A stretch of 64,000 nucleotides of DNA from Rhodotorula mucilaginosa. Taxonomy: Eukaryota > Basidiomycota > Microbotryomycetes > Sporidiobolales > Sporidiobolaceae. Numbering within the stretch: the first letter of the stretch is position 1; each line of letters opens with the position of its first letter. Shown here one piece after another: positions 23,485 to 35,367 of the stretch. The position numbers were made by a program, and so were the translations under genes. Location of the stretch: assembly GCA_034406715.1 (NCBI GenBank), contig CP137865.1, positions 1,488,001-1,552,000 on the forward strand. Direction: 5' to 3'. The notes below the pieces were generated by a model. It did no database searches, was not told the origin of the DNA, and saw only the letters and a program-made list of their open reading frames with translations.

Positions 23485-24825
23485 CGCGGGATCTCTCTCT
23501 GCACTGCTCTTTGCAACAGAATCAACTGAGCTGGATTCTGCGGGGATCTCGGCGCAAGTGTTACAAAGACAGGGTGAACTGCGGAAAGAAACAGATTCAC
23601 CGGACGGAAGCGTATGTGCCGCGGTGGCGTGAACAATGCGTAAAAGGGTCTACGCGAAAAAGGGTCTACCTGTGCACTCAGCTATCTACATATGGAAGTC
23701 TTGCCATCATATCTAGCTCTTACGGTCTCCCAGCCGGGATTGACACTGGCCTACGCCTGAAAGGCGCGGGGCCGCCATCCATACGGATGTTCCTCCTCGG
23801 GATTTTCTGCCGCCACTCGAAGAGACGTATGCGACGGACTGCAACGCCGATCTCTTCTCGGTGCGTCACTTGCGGGAGTCCTCCTCCACGTTGACGTCGC
23901 CTGGCCGGGAAGAAAGCTTCAGAGCCTGAGTCGCTGCCGACACGGTCAGTCTTGCTCGTGTCAGGTTGTTGAGCATTCCGGCTGGTCACATCCGCGTATT
24001 ATGTAGCCAGTCAACTGTGCTGCGAGCTCGTCGTGATTAGGATGCTGTGTGTTTTGAGCAACGGCATCGGCGAACCGCTAATGAGTCAATCGATTAAAGA
24101 GGAAACATCGTTTTCCTGGAGCTAGAAAATCGTCGTGGCGATGACGCTCTGAGCTGCCTCGCCACTCCCCCGCGCAGGAGGAGGACACACGGTCAAGTAC
24201 AGATTCCTGGCAGCTTGCGATTATTGAATCAGCCGCGGACGAGCGGTGCCGGCAATGGCGGCGCCTGTTTGATAAGCGTTTGTCGAGTCCTGGGAGTCGA
24301 ACAGCGGGTGTAGACACCAGACCGAGACCCGTGCTTTAATGTGCAGCTTATTGGAGCGCCTTCGATGGGCGGCAGCGTCGTATGAGCCCTGGCTGGGCAG
24401 ATATGTCGTCTTGAGATGGAAGCGAGCCAGCGCAGAGGGCCAGCATAGGTGCGCGGGTCAATCCTATGCACCTCGAGAGGCTCGTGAAGATTCCCCCGGC
24501 ATGTACGGTCGCCGAACTGAACCCATGCGGGCAGCGAGCAGCGCAGAGAGCGAGAGCGGGAGAGTTTTGCGAGGGCAAGAGACAGCAGCGAGCCAGCAGT
24601 CCAAGCTTGACGCCCGCGCTGGGTGAGTCAGCGGATGATTGCGGGAATCGGTCTGGTCAAAGGGGCGGGATCCCGGATGGCCTGTACGAGTCCATGATGG
24701 CGTGATGACATTACGGATAATGCGGGCCGGCCGCGGAAGAACTGTCGACGCGCGCCCCGAGTTGGGCGAGTTTGCGGCGCGTGCTGTGAGGCGGATCGCG
24801 CCATCCGCTCTCTCGGTTCCTCTCC
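23485..24825. other. Intergenic, no gene recognised
   Basis: Large gap between MYND-C and the SAM synthetase. Short ORFs on both strands show no motifs or plausible exon chains, and no tRNA-like fold was found by eye. Confidence 0.5.
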
Positions 24826-24831
24826 CACGTG
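24826..24831 (+). promoter_or_regulatory. CACGTG E-box upstream of SAM synthetase
   Basis: CACGTG lies about 125 bases before the start codon. In yeasts the Cbf1 factor binds CACGTG in sulfur amino acid genes; a similar role here is inferred from position only. Confidence 0.4.
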
Positions 24832-24953
24832 CTCACGCTCTCGGTAAGCTGTCAGTGGTCCATACAGCGCACTGCACAGTCGCTGACATTCCCCTCTACG
24901 CGTTCGAACCACCTCTCCACGCGCTCTCGATCCGTGTGCAGCATCTCACAAAA

Positions 24954-27271
24954 ATGGCCAACACGTTCCTGTTCACCTGTGAGCCGTCCTCTCTGCTCTT
25001 TGGCTCCTCCTGAGCAGTCTAGGGAGTCGTCGAGTGAACCAGATCAGTCCAAGCACGCATGCTGACCATTCTCGGAATCCGCCCGCGCGTGTAGCCGAGT
25101 CTGTCGGCGAGGGTCACCCCGACAAGATTGCCGACCAGATCAGTGATGCCATCCTCGACGCCTGCCTCGCCGAGGACCCCTGGTCCAAGGTCGCTTGCGA
25201 GACTGCCACCAAGACTGGTCTCGTGCGTCCTCGCGTCCTTTTGCGAATCAGGGAAAGATCAATCCGCTGACCCCAACCACCCCGCTTTTTAGATCATGGT
25301 CTTTGGCGAGATCACGACCAAGGCTCACGTCGACTACCAGCGCGTCATCCGCGACACGATCAAGCGCATCGGATACGACCACTCGGACAAGGGCTTTGAC
25401 TACAAGACCTGCAACGTCCTCGTCGCCATCGAGCAGCAGTCGCCCGACATTGCCCAGGGTCTCGACCACGGCTCGCTCGAGAACCACGGCGCCGGTGACC
25501 AGGTCAGTCAATGTCCCAGACTCCTTTTTGGTCTGCTCCGAGCAGGTCCGAGGTGACGAGGCGGGAATGCGTCCTCCGAAAGTGCCTCGAACGCTCGCCG
25601 ATCATCTTTTGCTGACTCTTGTCGCTCACCGCCTCGCAGGGTATCATGTTCGGTTACGCCACCAACGGTGAGCTGCCGAGCACTGCGTAGAATCGCGTGG
25701 AGTCAAGAGCCTGCGTCGCGATGGCGGAAACTGACTCGCCACCTTCGGTCCCGCAGAAACCCCGGAGCTGATGCCGATCACCCTCATGCTCTCGCACAAG
25801 CTCAACAAGAAGATGGCCGACCTCCGTCGCTCGGGAGAGCTCGGCTGGCTCCGCCCCGACTCGAAGACCCAGGTCACCGTCGAGTACGAGAAGAAGGCGA
25901 ACGGCGCCTTCGTTCCCCGCCGCGTCGACACCGTCGTCATCTCGACCCAGCACGCCGAGGAGATCTCTACGCCGGACCTGCAGAAGGAGCTTATGGAGAA
26001 GGTGGTCAAGACCGTCATCCCGGCGAACTTGCTCGACGACAAGACCGTCTTCCACATCCAGCCTTCCGGCCGCTTCGTCATCGGCGGACCGCAAGGAGAT
26101 GCGGGTCTTACGGGCAGAAAGATTATCGTCGACACATACGGTGGCCACGGGGGTGAGTATAGAGACCCTTTCCCGCGATCGTACGGGCTCCGGAAGGCCT
26201 CCGCCGGCCGGAATCCGGTTTCTGGGTCCAGTTCGCTTACCCCTTTCCTTGCTTCCTCCGCAGCTCACGGCGGTGGTGCTTTCTCTGGAAAGGACTGGTC
26301 GAGTACGTCCATAACCCTTCGGGATAGCGGATCCTCGGAGTCCGGGGGCGCCGAGTCGTCCGAGGCTGCGCTTTTCGAATCTGGGAGGAGCCGCGGTTTC
26401 CGCACCTCCTTCGCTGGAACATCTGCTGACTAGCCTTTCTACACTGTGTCTGCTATTTGCAGAGGTCGACCGTAGTGCTGCGTACACTGGGTGAGTCCGC
26501 GGCTGTGACATTGTAGCCCGCGACGCAGTTTTCGATTCTGACTCGCTTCCACCTTTTTCCCGCAGCCGTTTCATCGTACGCCTCACGAGTCACACCCCTG
26601 CGAAGACGCTTCAGGTACTTCGCCGTCCATTTGGTATGCTGACATCGTTTTCGTTGTCCCCGCGCGCAGGCCAAGTCGCTCGTTTCCGCCGGTCTTGCCG
26701 AGCGCTGCCTCGTCCAGCTCTCGTACGCCATTGGCGTCGCAGAGCCGCTTTCCGTCTTCGTCGACTCTTATGGCTCGGTCAAGGTAAGGTCTCGGCCCGA
26801 AGAGAAGTCTTTAAACCACCGAATCTGCGAGGCCCGTGCGGCTGACCACCCCACTGGGGCTGTTTCCTTCCTGTAGGAGGGCTACACCGACGCCGACCTC
26901 ACCAAGATCATCCTCAACAACTTTGACTTGCGCCCTGGTGCGATCGTCAAGGGTGAGCTTGCCGTATCTGCATTACGTGACGCGGGGAGGGTCGGGTGCG
27001 GCGGTGGCGTGTTTCGCGCGCCGTGTCCGATCCCCCTCCAACGTGGGTCTTGACTTTCAGTTGCCACGTCACTAATCTCACTATATCATATAGAGCTTGG
27101 CCTCCAGAAGCCGATCTACGCCCAGACTGCCGCTTACGGTCACTTGTGAGTTCAGACGCGCCTGGACCAAGGGCACCCGAACCCGCGACATTGACGCTGA
27201 CGTACTTTGTGCTCGCTCGCAGCGGCAACGAGTCGTACCCGTGGGAGCAGATCAAGCAGCTCAAGTACTAA
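24954..27271 (+). CDS. SAM2: S-adenosylmethionine synthetase
   Basis: Makes S-adenosylmethionine from methionine and ATP in the cytosol. Twelve exons give 384 residues, the normal fungal length. Exon 1 (24954-24978) encodes only MANTFLFT plus one base. Motifs are [19 protein letters not shown] (ATP-binding His), [28 protein letters not shown] (the methionine-adenosyltransferase signature), [39 protein letters not shown] (phosphate loop) and a C-terminal [11 protein letters not shown]. Exon 8 is a 10-nt microexon (26566-26575) that completes GRFI between two normal introns. The name follows yeast Sam1/Sam2; which paralogue this equals cannot be said. Confidence 0.97.
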
Positions 27272-27989
27272 GCGTCTCAAAGCTCGGCTTGTTTCTTCGC
27301 CTCTCGGTTTCCCCGGTTTCCCGCAGTCACGGTTCCAATTTCGCTTGTAACATTTCCCTCGGACACCGCGCCCGTCGTCCTTCGCTCTCGTCTCGGCGTC
27401 GGCTTTCGCTCCGACATCGTCCGTCTCGAAGGTCGGGTTTCCGGTCTCCACCTTTTTTCTCCTTGACCGCCGCACGAAGCGCTCTGGCACGGTCAACCTC
27501 GCGCCCACCCCACACCTACATACCCCCCTTCCTTCGGTCTCTTTCTTTCCACTGAGCTGTCTGTCGTAGACTTCATATACACCGCTTACCCCCTCCAAAA
27601 GAGGTTGCGGATCTCTCCCCCGTCTCGACTCGCTGGCCCTCGCGGCTTTCGATTTTTCAAGGGGGAGGACCGTCTTCCTTGCTCTGTCGCATCCCTCCTC
27701 GCATCTATCACTTGCAACAAAACGACACGCGTCAACCGCGAAATACCCAAACACGCTTCGAGTAGCTCGAGAGATAGAGGGTTCGGTCTTTTTCGTTCAG
27801 CTCGCAGATCGACGCAGTGGCAGGTTTTCACGCCAAAGGCTGGCATCAAGAATCGAGCGTTACAAGCCTCTCACGTCTCAGAATGACATCCTAGGCACAG
27901 AATCACTGCTTCCTGTTTCTGTTGCATGCTCTTTTGTGCTTTTGGTGATTTGAGAGTGGGTCCTTCGCTGCGGCCGAGTTGCAACCTTC
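27272..27989. other. 3' flank of SAM synthetase, no gene
   Basis: Strongly pyrimidine-rich (C/T runs) to about 27600, as in a long 3' untranslated region, then plain sequence. Marks the left border of the accessory island. Confidence 0.5.
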
Positions 27990-28849
27990 GATGTGCGGCG
28001 TCGAGCTTTAAAGACTACAGCTGCAGGTGCCGGGACTGTCAATACTGCAAGATACAAAGGGCAGTGCGCCGGCCGGCACCCAGACAGACGGGAAAAGACT
28101 AACGGGGTTTTTTTTTCTTGTGTTTGTCCGGGAGATTGTCTGCAGAGGTACAAGAGGTTTGCCGTCAGCTCCGCTTGCTCAGCGGGTTAGAAGGAGAATA
28201 TGTAGCTTACCAGAATCAGCAGCCACCAAGTTGGTGTCCGGAGTTGTGGGATGATCGGCAGCAGCTTCTTCTTTCCTATTCTCATCACGGACGAAAGGAG
28301 ACGCGTTCTGCCCTCCATATTGCGGGCGGTCTGCCTCAGGGGGTCCTTCATTGTCCGCAGCCTCCACAGGCATGCGTGACGACAACACAGAGTCGGGGTG
28401 GTGATTCCAGAGTGTGTCTGTCATGAATGATTTATGGGTAGGGATGCGAGAAGGATAAAGATCATCAAACCCTATCCGCCAGACACCATTGCACGGTCAA
28501 GGTCAGCTGTCTGAGCTCTAAATATTGTGAGATGGTCCATGTTGCGAGTCATAGTCCGAGCTTTGAACTCACTGGCGTAACGGGATTGCTCGGGGGCCGT
28601 GCTCGCACGGCGCAAAGTTTGTATGGCCCTTGAGTTGTAGGTGGGCGACTGCTCGCTAAAGAGGACAGGCTGCAAAGGAGGCCCGTCGCGCCCGACGGGC
28701 ATTGTCGCTCCCGGCTGGAGTGAGCTGCTGCTCGGAGGAGTTGCTTGACTGTTGCGGCGTCCGTGAGACCCTTCTTCTCCACGCCCAGCCTGACGCGCCC
28801 GCGCACGGTCGGCGCAAATTTGCTCAGAAAGCAGAGAGGGATTCGACAT
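27990..28849 (-). CDS. R1: copy 1 of an unrecognised gene family (N-terminal part)
   Basis: Minus-strand coding-like sequence starting MSNPSLLSEQICADRAR. A Ser/Thr/Pro-rich stretch (LQPGATMPVGRDG) and LRRASTAPEQ follow, and a later segment reads EGPPEADRPQYGGQ before a GTAAGC donor near 28217. An exon beginning at a CTGCAG acceptor (about 28143) follows. The same series of blocks, with the same donor and acceptor, recurs in R2, and the ASTAPEQ region and flanks also match at the DNA level. R1's last exon closes quickly, so this copy may be decayed or its 3' end lies elsewhere. I recognise no known domain; the Cys/Arg-rich start could be a zinc knuckle. Composition is less GC-rich than the neighbouring housekeeping genes. 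Confidence 0.4.
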
Positions 28850-29188
28850 CCCGGAACAGTGCTGGCTCGGAAGGAAGAAGCGAGATTGAAAGAAGCGGGA
28901 GCAGCCACGTTGCCGACGGTATGGCGCCAGTGGGATGGCGGACCGTCCGTACGCGTCCGTGACGGACACTCGGTGCGCGTCACTGTTCGCCCGCAGGGGT
29001 ACGCGGTTCGGCTTGTCCGCGGACCAAGGGCAGAGTCTCGGCTTGTCCGCGGAGGGGCCCTTTCGACCGGATCGGAGGACAGGAGTTGTGCTCCTGTCCC
29101 TCTCTCCCTCTTCACGGTTGCCCGTGCTTCTTCTGAAACCGCGCTTTGAACCTCAGCGTCGCTGCTGAGTACCTTGCCCTGGGCCAGA

Positions 29189-31214
29189 ATGACTACAGTT
29201 GCGCCGCCACTCGTTGACCGTGCGTTACGCCTTGAGCTTGAGCTTGAGCTTGAGCAAGCTGCTGTAACTGACAGGATCGTGATGTTTGTTCTTGATCCTA
29301 GGCACCCTGAGAGGAGTTATCAACCAATTCTGCCGTCACATGGACACATCTGAGGAATGGAAGCACTTGGTGCCTGGGGCAGACCAGGGCTTCAAACTGG
29401 AGATAGATACAACAACTTATCGTAAGTTCAAGCTGCGCTTAAAAAGAAGTGTAGACCTAGCTTATTCCATCCCCTTACACACTTTACCACTCCGAGTAGC
29501 ACTTATCGATGTCTATGGAGCTCGATTCTTGCTCACCATGGAGGCACATTCTGCCAAACTCCCTTTTGTTGCTCCGCCTCTGGCAATACTGGATGATCAT
29601 AAGAAAATTGAGCTGACTTACAAGAGTAGGCACAACCTCCCCAGAAGAGCTGCCAATTCTTGCACTGATGTCAATTGCCCTGCACAGAAAGGAAATGGAC
29701 CTGGACTTTCAACGGGACACTGCGGCCTTGGCTTGACATATCGTCTTGGTCGCTGTCATGGTGCCCCAGATACGCACCCCCTTGCACAGTCACTGTGGTG
29801 TTTTCCTGTGATAACAGTCTAGGTCAGACTTGGTGACTTTGCCTTTCTCCGCTTACTTCTCCAAAGCTCACCACCCTTTTCGTACTTCCCAGACAAGCCT
29901 CTGCCTGCTCCCCCTTCACCTACTCCACCTTTGCTTTGCTGGGAAGAGTGGCAACCTCCATGTCATCCTCCTGCCTATTGGCAAACTGAAACAGGATCAG
30001 CCCCGAAGAGGGCACGGGAAGAAAATGTGCCTAGCAGTAGCACATCCCCGGGACCAGCTACCAAGAGGGCACACAACGGAGTTGCTACCAGAGCTTCTAC
30101 AACTCTCAGCAGCTCCAGTGAGACACAACCTTCAAGGATTGACTGCAACACCCGAGCAAGCTCAGGGTCAGCCAGATGCCGGCGCCAGCAGCAGCCTCAG
30201 CAACTTGGCCTGTCTGCAACCGCATGGGACGAAAAGCCCGTGTTGACATCTGAAGAGGCTGATCACACAAATGAGAGCTCTCGCATGCCATACAGGCAGG
30301 ACAAGGCTCCGGAGCTTGTCTCGTACCATAGATTCAGTCTGCAGGACTGCCGTCACCAGACCATACCCTTCAAGCACAAGAAGACAACCTATCGGCGGCA
30401 TGAGCACTATGTGACTTGTGTTGAGGAACTGCTGTCTAGACTCAACAAGGCTTGTGATCAGCAATTCCGAGGTGTAAAGCCTGGCCCAGCTCGGATTCTT
30501 TTCCATAGTATGGCATGGGACTGCTGCTGCCATGTTCGACTTCTGCTGACATTGCCATCTCCCTTCTTCTAAAACTACAGCACCAACAAGGCATGATTGT
30601 GTTTGGCAAGACAAAGGCACAGATGTCAGTCAGACTGTTGTTGAGATGACAGTTGAGCTCAAAGGCATTTGGCAAATGGCTCGTCCAGAAACCGTCAAGC
30701 TGGGCCGGGGTGGACCAGAATACAGTCCCATGGAGAAGAACCCAAGCTCCCAATTGCGCACATTCACCTTGCCAGGAGCTGCTCAAAATCCAAGTGAGGC
30801 AATCGAGATAAAGATCCTGGAAAAGGATACTGAAAACAGCAGCAATAGCAGTGAGTGCCCAAGAAGCTGAATGCTCAATCTTTGGGAGTAGCAAGGACTT
30901 ATTCCTGTGCTGCTCCTGTAGACTGCTCTGCCGACTCATTCACAATCTGGCGTTTCTCATCTCGCCACGGCTTGGAGATTAGCCCCAACACTGACCGTGA
31001 AGATGGTGATGAGCTGCAACAGCACGTAGGTGCCTATGAGCTGCGCAAGACCACCTGGACTGGAGTCTCTTCAAATGAGGGACCAGTCCTGGTTGTGCAC
31101 TTTGTGCATCCGAGTGTGTACAATCCTACACAGCGCAACAGCAGCTCAGGACCTGTCTGCGTGTTCAGCCTTGGAAGGCACAAGGCAAAGAGGGAGTGGG
31201 GTCTTCCAGCATAG
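29189..31214 (+). CDS. Unrecognised, fragmented coding-like region
   Basis: Head-to-head with R1. An ATG at 29189 opens MTTVAPPLVDRALRLELE, with a LELELELEQ repeat from four tandem GAGCTT units. Coding-like pieces follow in changing frames: EEWKHLVPGADQGFKLEID at about 29350; KRAREENVPSSSTSPG with a basic Ser-rich tract, then YHRFSLQDCRHQTIPF at about 30320; VELKGIWQMARPETVKLG at about 30650; and VLVVHFVHPSVYNPTQ at about 31090. The region is visibly richer in A/T than the rest of the window. Whether this is one many-exon gene, perhaps the 5' part of the following USP-like gene, or a decayed one cannot be settled by eye. No domain is recognised. Confidence 0.3.
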
Positions 31215-31432
31215 TCCAACCCAGACTCCAATAGAGCTGTAACAAACTGCATAAATAATTGTCCTCGCATCTTAGAGCATTGTTAATTTGTTATTCCAGC
31301 CAGAGCAGGCTCTTCTCTCATTTCTCGCTGTTTGCTGAAACTCAATTGACCTATTTACTTTGCCAGAAGATTAAGCCACAAGAAAGAAACCCCATGCTGA
31401 CTGCGCTGCTGCACAAATTTGCGTGTCTGCAG

Positions 31433-32775
31433 ATAAAGCAAGGGGATGGGCTCCAACCCGTTGGAACAGTGCCACCAATATTGTGATTCTCAAAGTGGGC
31501 CAGGCTGCACAGGCGGAAACAACTAAGTCCAGCACTTGTGAGTAGTGATTATGGCCACAGTCAAGCAAGGAGCTGTGTACGAACCTACCTTCCACCGCAC
31601 GCACAGCCCAGGCCGCTGCGCTGCAGACCACCAATTTATTTTTGGCAGCCGCTGAAAGCCCAGACAAGACAGGCAGGGGTCCTGTGTACCCAGCAGTGGT
31701 CCTCACACAATTTGAAGGTGGGCAGGTTGATAGTGCTACCCTGCAAGACTGAAGCAAGACCCGCTCGTTTGGCAGCCTACCACAACCTACCGAGCACAGA
31801 ACACCAGCACTCCGCCAAGTACCTTACAGTAATGCTGAATGTGGAGGAAAAGACCACGACCATGTACATCAAGCGACTGAGGAAAAAGCGCATCATTGGC
31901 TAATGCCCTTGCGCCTTGGTTGGGTGTTGCAGGACGACTCTGTCAGCTGCGAGTTGCATCAAAACGAGGACCACAACGACGTGCTCTTGCGGCACCGTCA
32001 CAGTGATGGCAGACAAGGAGCATGCGCCGCCAGTCAAGGTTGCCGCCTTTGTCTTGCAAGCGCTCACAAGCTCTGAGGAGCCCAGTCCGGTGACAAGTTC
32101 CAGTGCACAATGTAAGTCCAGTCAATCCACATGTCAAGGAGATGTGATACCAGAGGTGTTGTTGCTGAATACCCGTGCACTGCTGCAGCTGCGGAGCAAC
32201 ATCGAAGTTGGCAACCCAGATGGACAAGTTCAGCAAAAAAGGCAACCTCCTTGTCTTGCAGCGCAGGATGGCCAAACACGACGGCAAAAGGAATGGAACG
32301 TACACGGAAGTTGAGGACGGGCTGAAGGTGGCCAGTAAGCGTTTCCATCTCAGTCTCCGTGCTGTCCCGATCCCATCTTTCTGTTGTCACACCCTTGCAG
32401 TCCCTCCTGCGCAGGCACGTGCCCTTGTACATTGCTGACATCATTCTTTGGACGAAACAGATTTACCACCTTGCTTGCATTGTTGCTCACATTGGCGCGA
32501 ACATCACCAGCGGTCATTTCGTCGCCCTCGTGCCAACGGAGGAAGGCGCCACTGCATACGATGACGACATCCTCAAGCACTTTGGGAGCACGGCGGAGGC
32601 TCTCTCCATGCTTTCAGCCAACATGTACAGCCTGATGTATGAGTGCAACCCGATCACCCAACTTGCCGCCCTCTACAAGCAGGGCCAGATCAGGCGTCCT
32701 GCCAAGCGCAGTTTCATTGATCTGTACAGAAGGGGTCAAAGAGCAGCGGCGGGCAGACGGGGAAGGACCAAGTGA
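31433..32775 (+). CDS. USP1: C19 (USP)-like deubiquitinase paralogue, Cys box altered
   Basis: Pieces in order match its neighbour USP2. The Cys-box exon is GWAPTRWNSATNIVILK and ends ACT T|GTGAGT in the same phase as USP2. Next are an ALQTTNLFLAAAE segment, STEHQHSAKYLTVML (equivalent of the USP QQDAxEFL box), two Cys pairs of the USP finger (TTCSCG and CSCGATSKL), GNLLVLQRRMAKHDGK, and the His box YHLACIVAHIGANITSGHFV with AYDDD. It ends AAGRRGRTK. In active USPs the first box reads N-T-C-Y-x-N; here the aligned residues are N-S-A-T-N, so Ser replaces the nucleophile. Probably a pseudo-deubiquitinase that may bind ubiquitin. The 5' end is unresolved and might extend upstream. Confidence 0.55.
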
Positions 32776-33072
32776 CTTGGTGAAAGAGCAAGCGAGCAAT
32801 AGCAGCGTCTCTCTCGGCTGCTCGGCGGGCTTGCAGAAAAGAGAGCAGTAGATGTAACCTCACACTGGCCATAGTCCGCTTCCCCCAGGAGAGAGAGCAA
32901 AGTTTCTGCGCTGAGGGGAGGTGTCGAGGCGCGCTCATTGCGTCTTCGATCGCGTACGCGGCGCGACCGTTGGAGCTCCCAACTCTCTCCCTCTTGTCTC
33001 TCACTGCAGCTGGCAGAAGTGCACGTACATACGCCGTTGCTTGGCAAACGAAGCTTTCCAGGTCCCAGCATC

Positions 33073-34485
33073 ATGACGACACCGCCCTTGCGCGGTTTTG
33101 CCCGCCCGCCGAGGTCGGACGGGGATGGGCTCCTCCCGACCTGTTGGAATGGAGCCACGAACGTCGCCCTGCTCAGCACAGCCACCGGCAGCGCTACACT
33201 CCTCAACACTCGGAAGTCCGACTACTGTGAGTACGGGCAGCAAGAGGATGGCAGACTCGATGATAGGTTGTGCTGATGCGTTGCCCAACTTGCCCCTCCT
33301 CCAGCCCTGATCTCGGCCTTGCAAGAAGACTCGAAGCGACTATACTTGACCGGCAGCAGTTCGATCGGCAAAACCTTCACTACGACTGTACTGGCTAAGG
33401 TCGCTGGTGAGTGACCAACTTTGGGTACGGCAGCAGGACGGGGTCACGGGAGTGTTGACTGACCATGTGCTACCCAAACAACCAACAGCGGAGTACGGCC
33501 TCGCGAGCGATCAGCAACAAGATGCAGCAGAGTATCTCGGTTGTGTGCTCGAGCCCGACAGCACGGGCCGCGCGAGGTGAGTTCAGATTGTCCACGGTCA
33601 CGGATGCAAGGATCCTGAGCTGGCCACTGACGTTTCTTTCGACTGAACATGGACAGCGCACTCTCAACCTCCGCCAACATCGTCTTTTCAGTCTTGATTG
33701 CCTGTCGCTGCGGGAAGGTGCAGCTTCAGATGGAAAACAACAAAATGCGCTCGGTCGAACCCGTCGCCCACGTCTCGGAGGGAGTCGAGATGTCAGAAGA
33801 GCCCCAGTCCATGACTGACCGACCCTGCACGTAAGTCCTCCCCTGAGGCTTGTGTGGATGTGCGCACTCGAGCAACAGAGATACGGAGTAATAACCCTAA
33901 GCTGACTCCGACGAGTCTCACCCCAAATAGCCAATGCGGCGCGATGACCACGACTCGCACGGATGTCATTGAGGAGACGGGCAACTTGCTGATTGTACGG
34001 TGCTCCATCGTGACGAGGAGTGGTGAGAAGACGGGGAGGTGGCTGAAGGTCGAGCAGGAGTTGTGTGTGAAGGAACAGGTAAGCAAGACAACCACTCGCC
34101 CCTCGCGTCACGACTCTTCTGTACGGACGCTGAATCCGATTCTACAAGAGATCAGCCTTACGTCCTTGTGTCTGTCATCGCTCACATGGGCGTGCGAATC
34201 GACCAAGGCCATTTCGTCACCGTTACGACGATGCAAGACGGCCGAGCCAAAGTCTACGACGACGATGGCACGAAAATATGCGAGAGTGTTGATCGGGCTT
34301 TCGCCAACTACAAGGCGCAACCGTATCTTCTCTTCTATGAACGGAAGAACGGGGCCGGTCGAGTCACCACCGACCTGTCGAACTCGTCCGACCTCGACCT
34401 CCCCCTCGCCCTCCCCCTCGACCTGGCCCTCGACTCCCCCGTCACCGGCTCGTCGTCCGAGATTGAGTTCGTCGATGCCACGTGA
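33073..34485 (+). CDS. USP2: C19 (USP)-like deubiquitinase paralogue, Cys box altered
   Basis: The start is MTTPPLRGFARPPRSDGDG. The Cys-box region is GLLPTCWNGATNVALL; aligned on the USP box (GLxNxGNTCYxNxxLQ), Gly takes the place of the catalytic Cys, though a Cys lies three residues earlier. Then SLISALQEDSKRLYLTG, SDQQQDAAEYLGCVL (a canonical QQDA box), the finger pairs CRCG and CTQCGAM, GNLLIVRCSIVTRSGEK, and the His box VSVIAHMGVRIDQGHFV with KVYDDD, ending PYLLFYER plus an Asp/Leu-rich tail. Five introns place cleanly. The join before the His-box exon (about 34081-34148) does not keep frame with visible AG sites, so a break or an unusual site is possible. It lies 300 bases after USP1, same strand. 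Confidence 0.6.
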
Positions 34486-34503
34486 CCCACGAGCGAGGAT
34501 GCG

Positions 34504-35158
34504 ATGGAGGTGGTGGAGTACGAGGCCGGCAAGATGACCAAGGGCGAGGCGGATGCGGGAAAAGGGGACCAGGCAGGGCAGAGCCAGGTGAGTAGGTTCT
34601 GGACTCTCTACAAGCTGAACATTTTAGTTTCAAAACCGAGTACCCAAGCTGACCAGCCCTCTCATCCACGAACAGCTCCTTGAGACTCGAGCGAGTCCTG
34701 AGACCCAGGACTCGACCGAACGAGAGGAGCCCGAGGAAGAGACAAAGCCGGTGACTGCGATCTTCAACCGAGTCTGGAGCAAGCAGCACCCTCCTTCAGT
34801 CGCCGCCTGCACCGCCCTCGCCAAAGAAGCTCGCCAACGCATGCTCGACCTCGGCATCACTCAGCCAGCGGAGAAGGTGATGGTCTCGCTGCGCTTCGGC
34901 TGGGCAACCCAAGGACCGAACGAGTGGTCGACCCACGCAAGTGTCCAACTCGAGAACCAGCCAATCGTCGTCGCCACCGAGCTTGTCGAGGTCGGAGGAC
35001 AAATGATCGTCCAAGGCTTGACCGGGTTCACGACAAATGTTGGAGCCTTTGTTGCCTTCCTTGAAGCACTCGCGAACGACACGCCTGTCGTATTCGTCTT
35101 CCAAGACGACACAGCCGTCAACTTCGAAGCGTACGAGTTGATCGAAGCGGGCCACTGA
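34504..35158 (+). CDS. Unrecognised protein just downstream of USP2
   Basis: Two exons (34504-34587, 34676-35158) join in phase and give 188 residues. The start is MEVVEYEAGKMTKGEAD, then an acidic Glu-rich linker, then a compact-looking domain with VMVSLRFGWATQGPNEW and VGAFVAFLEALANDTPVVFV. I recognise no family. The frame is the same as that of USP2's last exon, and only the TGA at 34483-34485 separates them. Past its own TGA (35156-35158) the frame stays open for 70 codons of coding-like sequence (AFANIGGATSSEEALDLM...). This could therefore be the C-terminal half of a larger protein, read-through, or a decayed gene. Confidence 0.45.
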
Positions 35159-35367
35159 CTCCTCAATCGCCATGGAGACGCCTTCGCCAACATCGGTGGC
35201 GCGACTTCGAGCGAAGAGGCACTCGATCTCATGGAAGCGATCGCCTGCTTCCGTCGAGATCTCACTCGCGAGAAGCACGCCGCCGACTCAGCGGACGACA
35301 TCGTCACGAGGCTGCTGCTCGAGGACGTGGGTCGTCGTCTGCGCGGACTTGGCAGGAAGTCGCCTTC

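Noticed and set aside
23720-23989. 89-residue minus-strand ORF upstream of the SAM synthetase
   Set aside because: Arg/Gly-rich, no homology features, no plausible neighbouring exons.
33300-33410. GSSSIGKT in USP2 matches a Walker A pattern (GxxxxGKT)
   Set aside because: It falls in a segment aligned with the USP helix before the QQDA box, no Walker B or other ATPase motif follows, and the paralogue lacks it. Probably chance.
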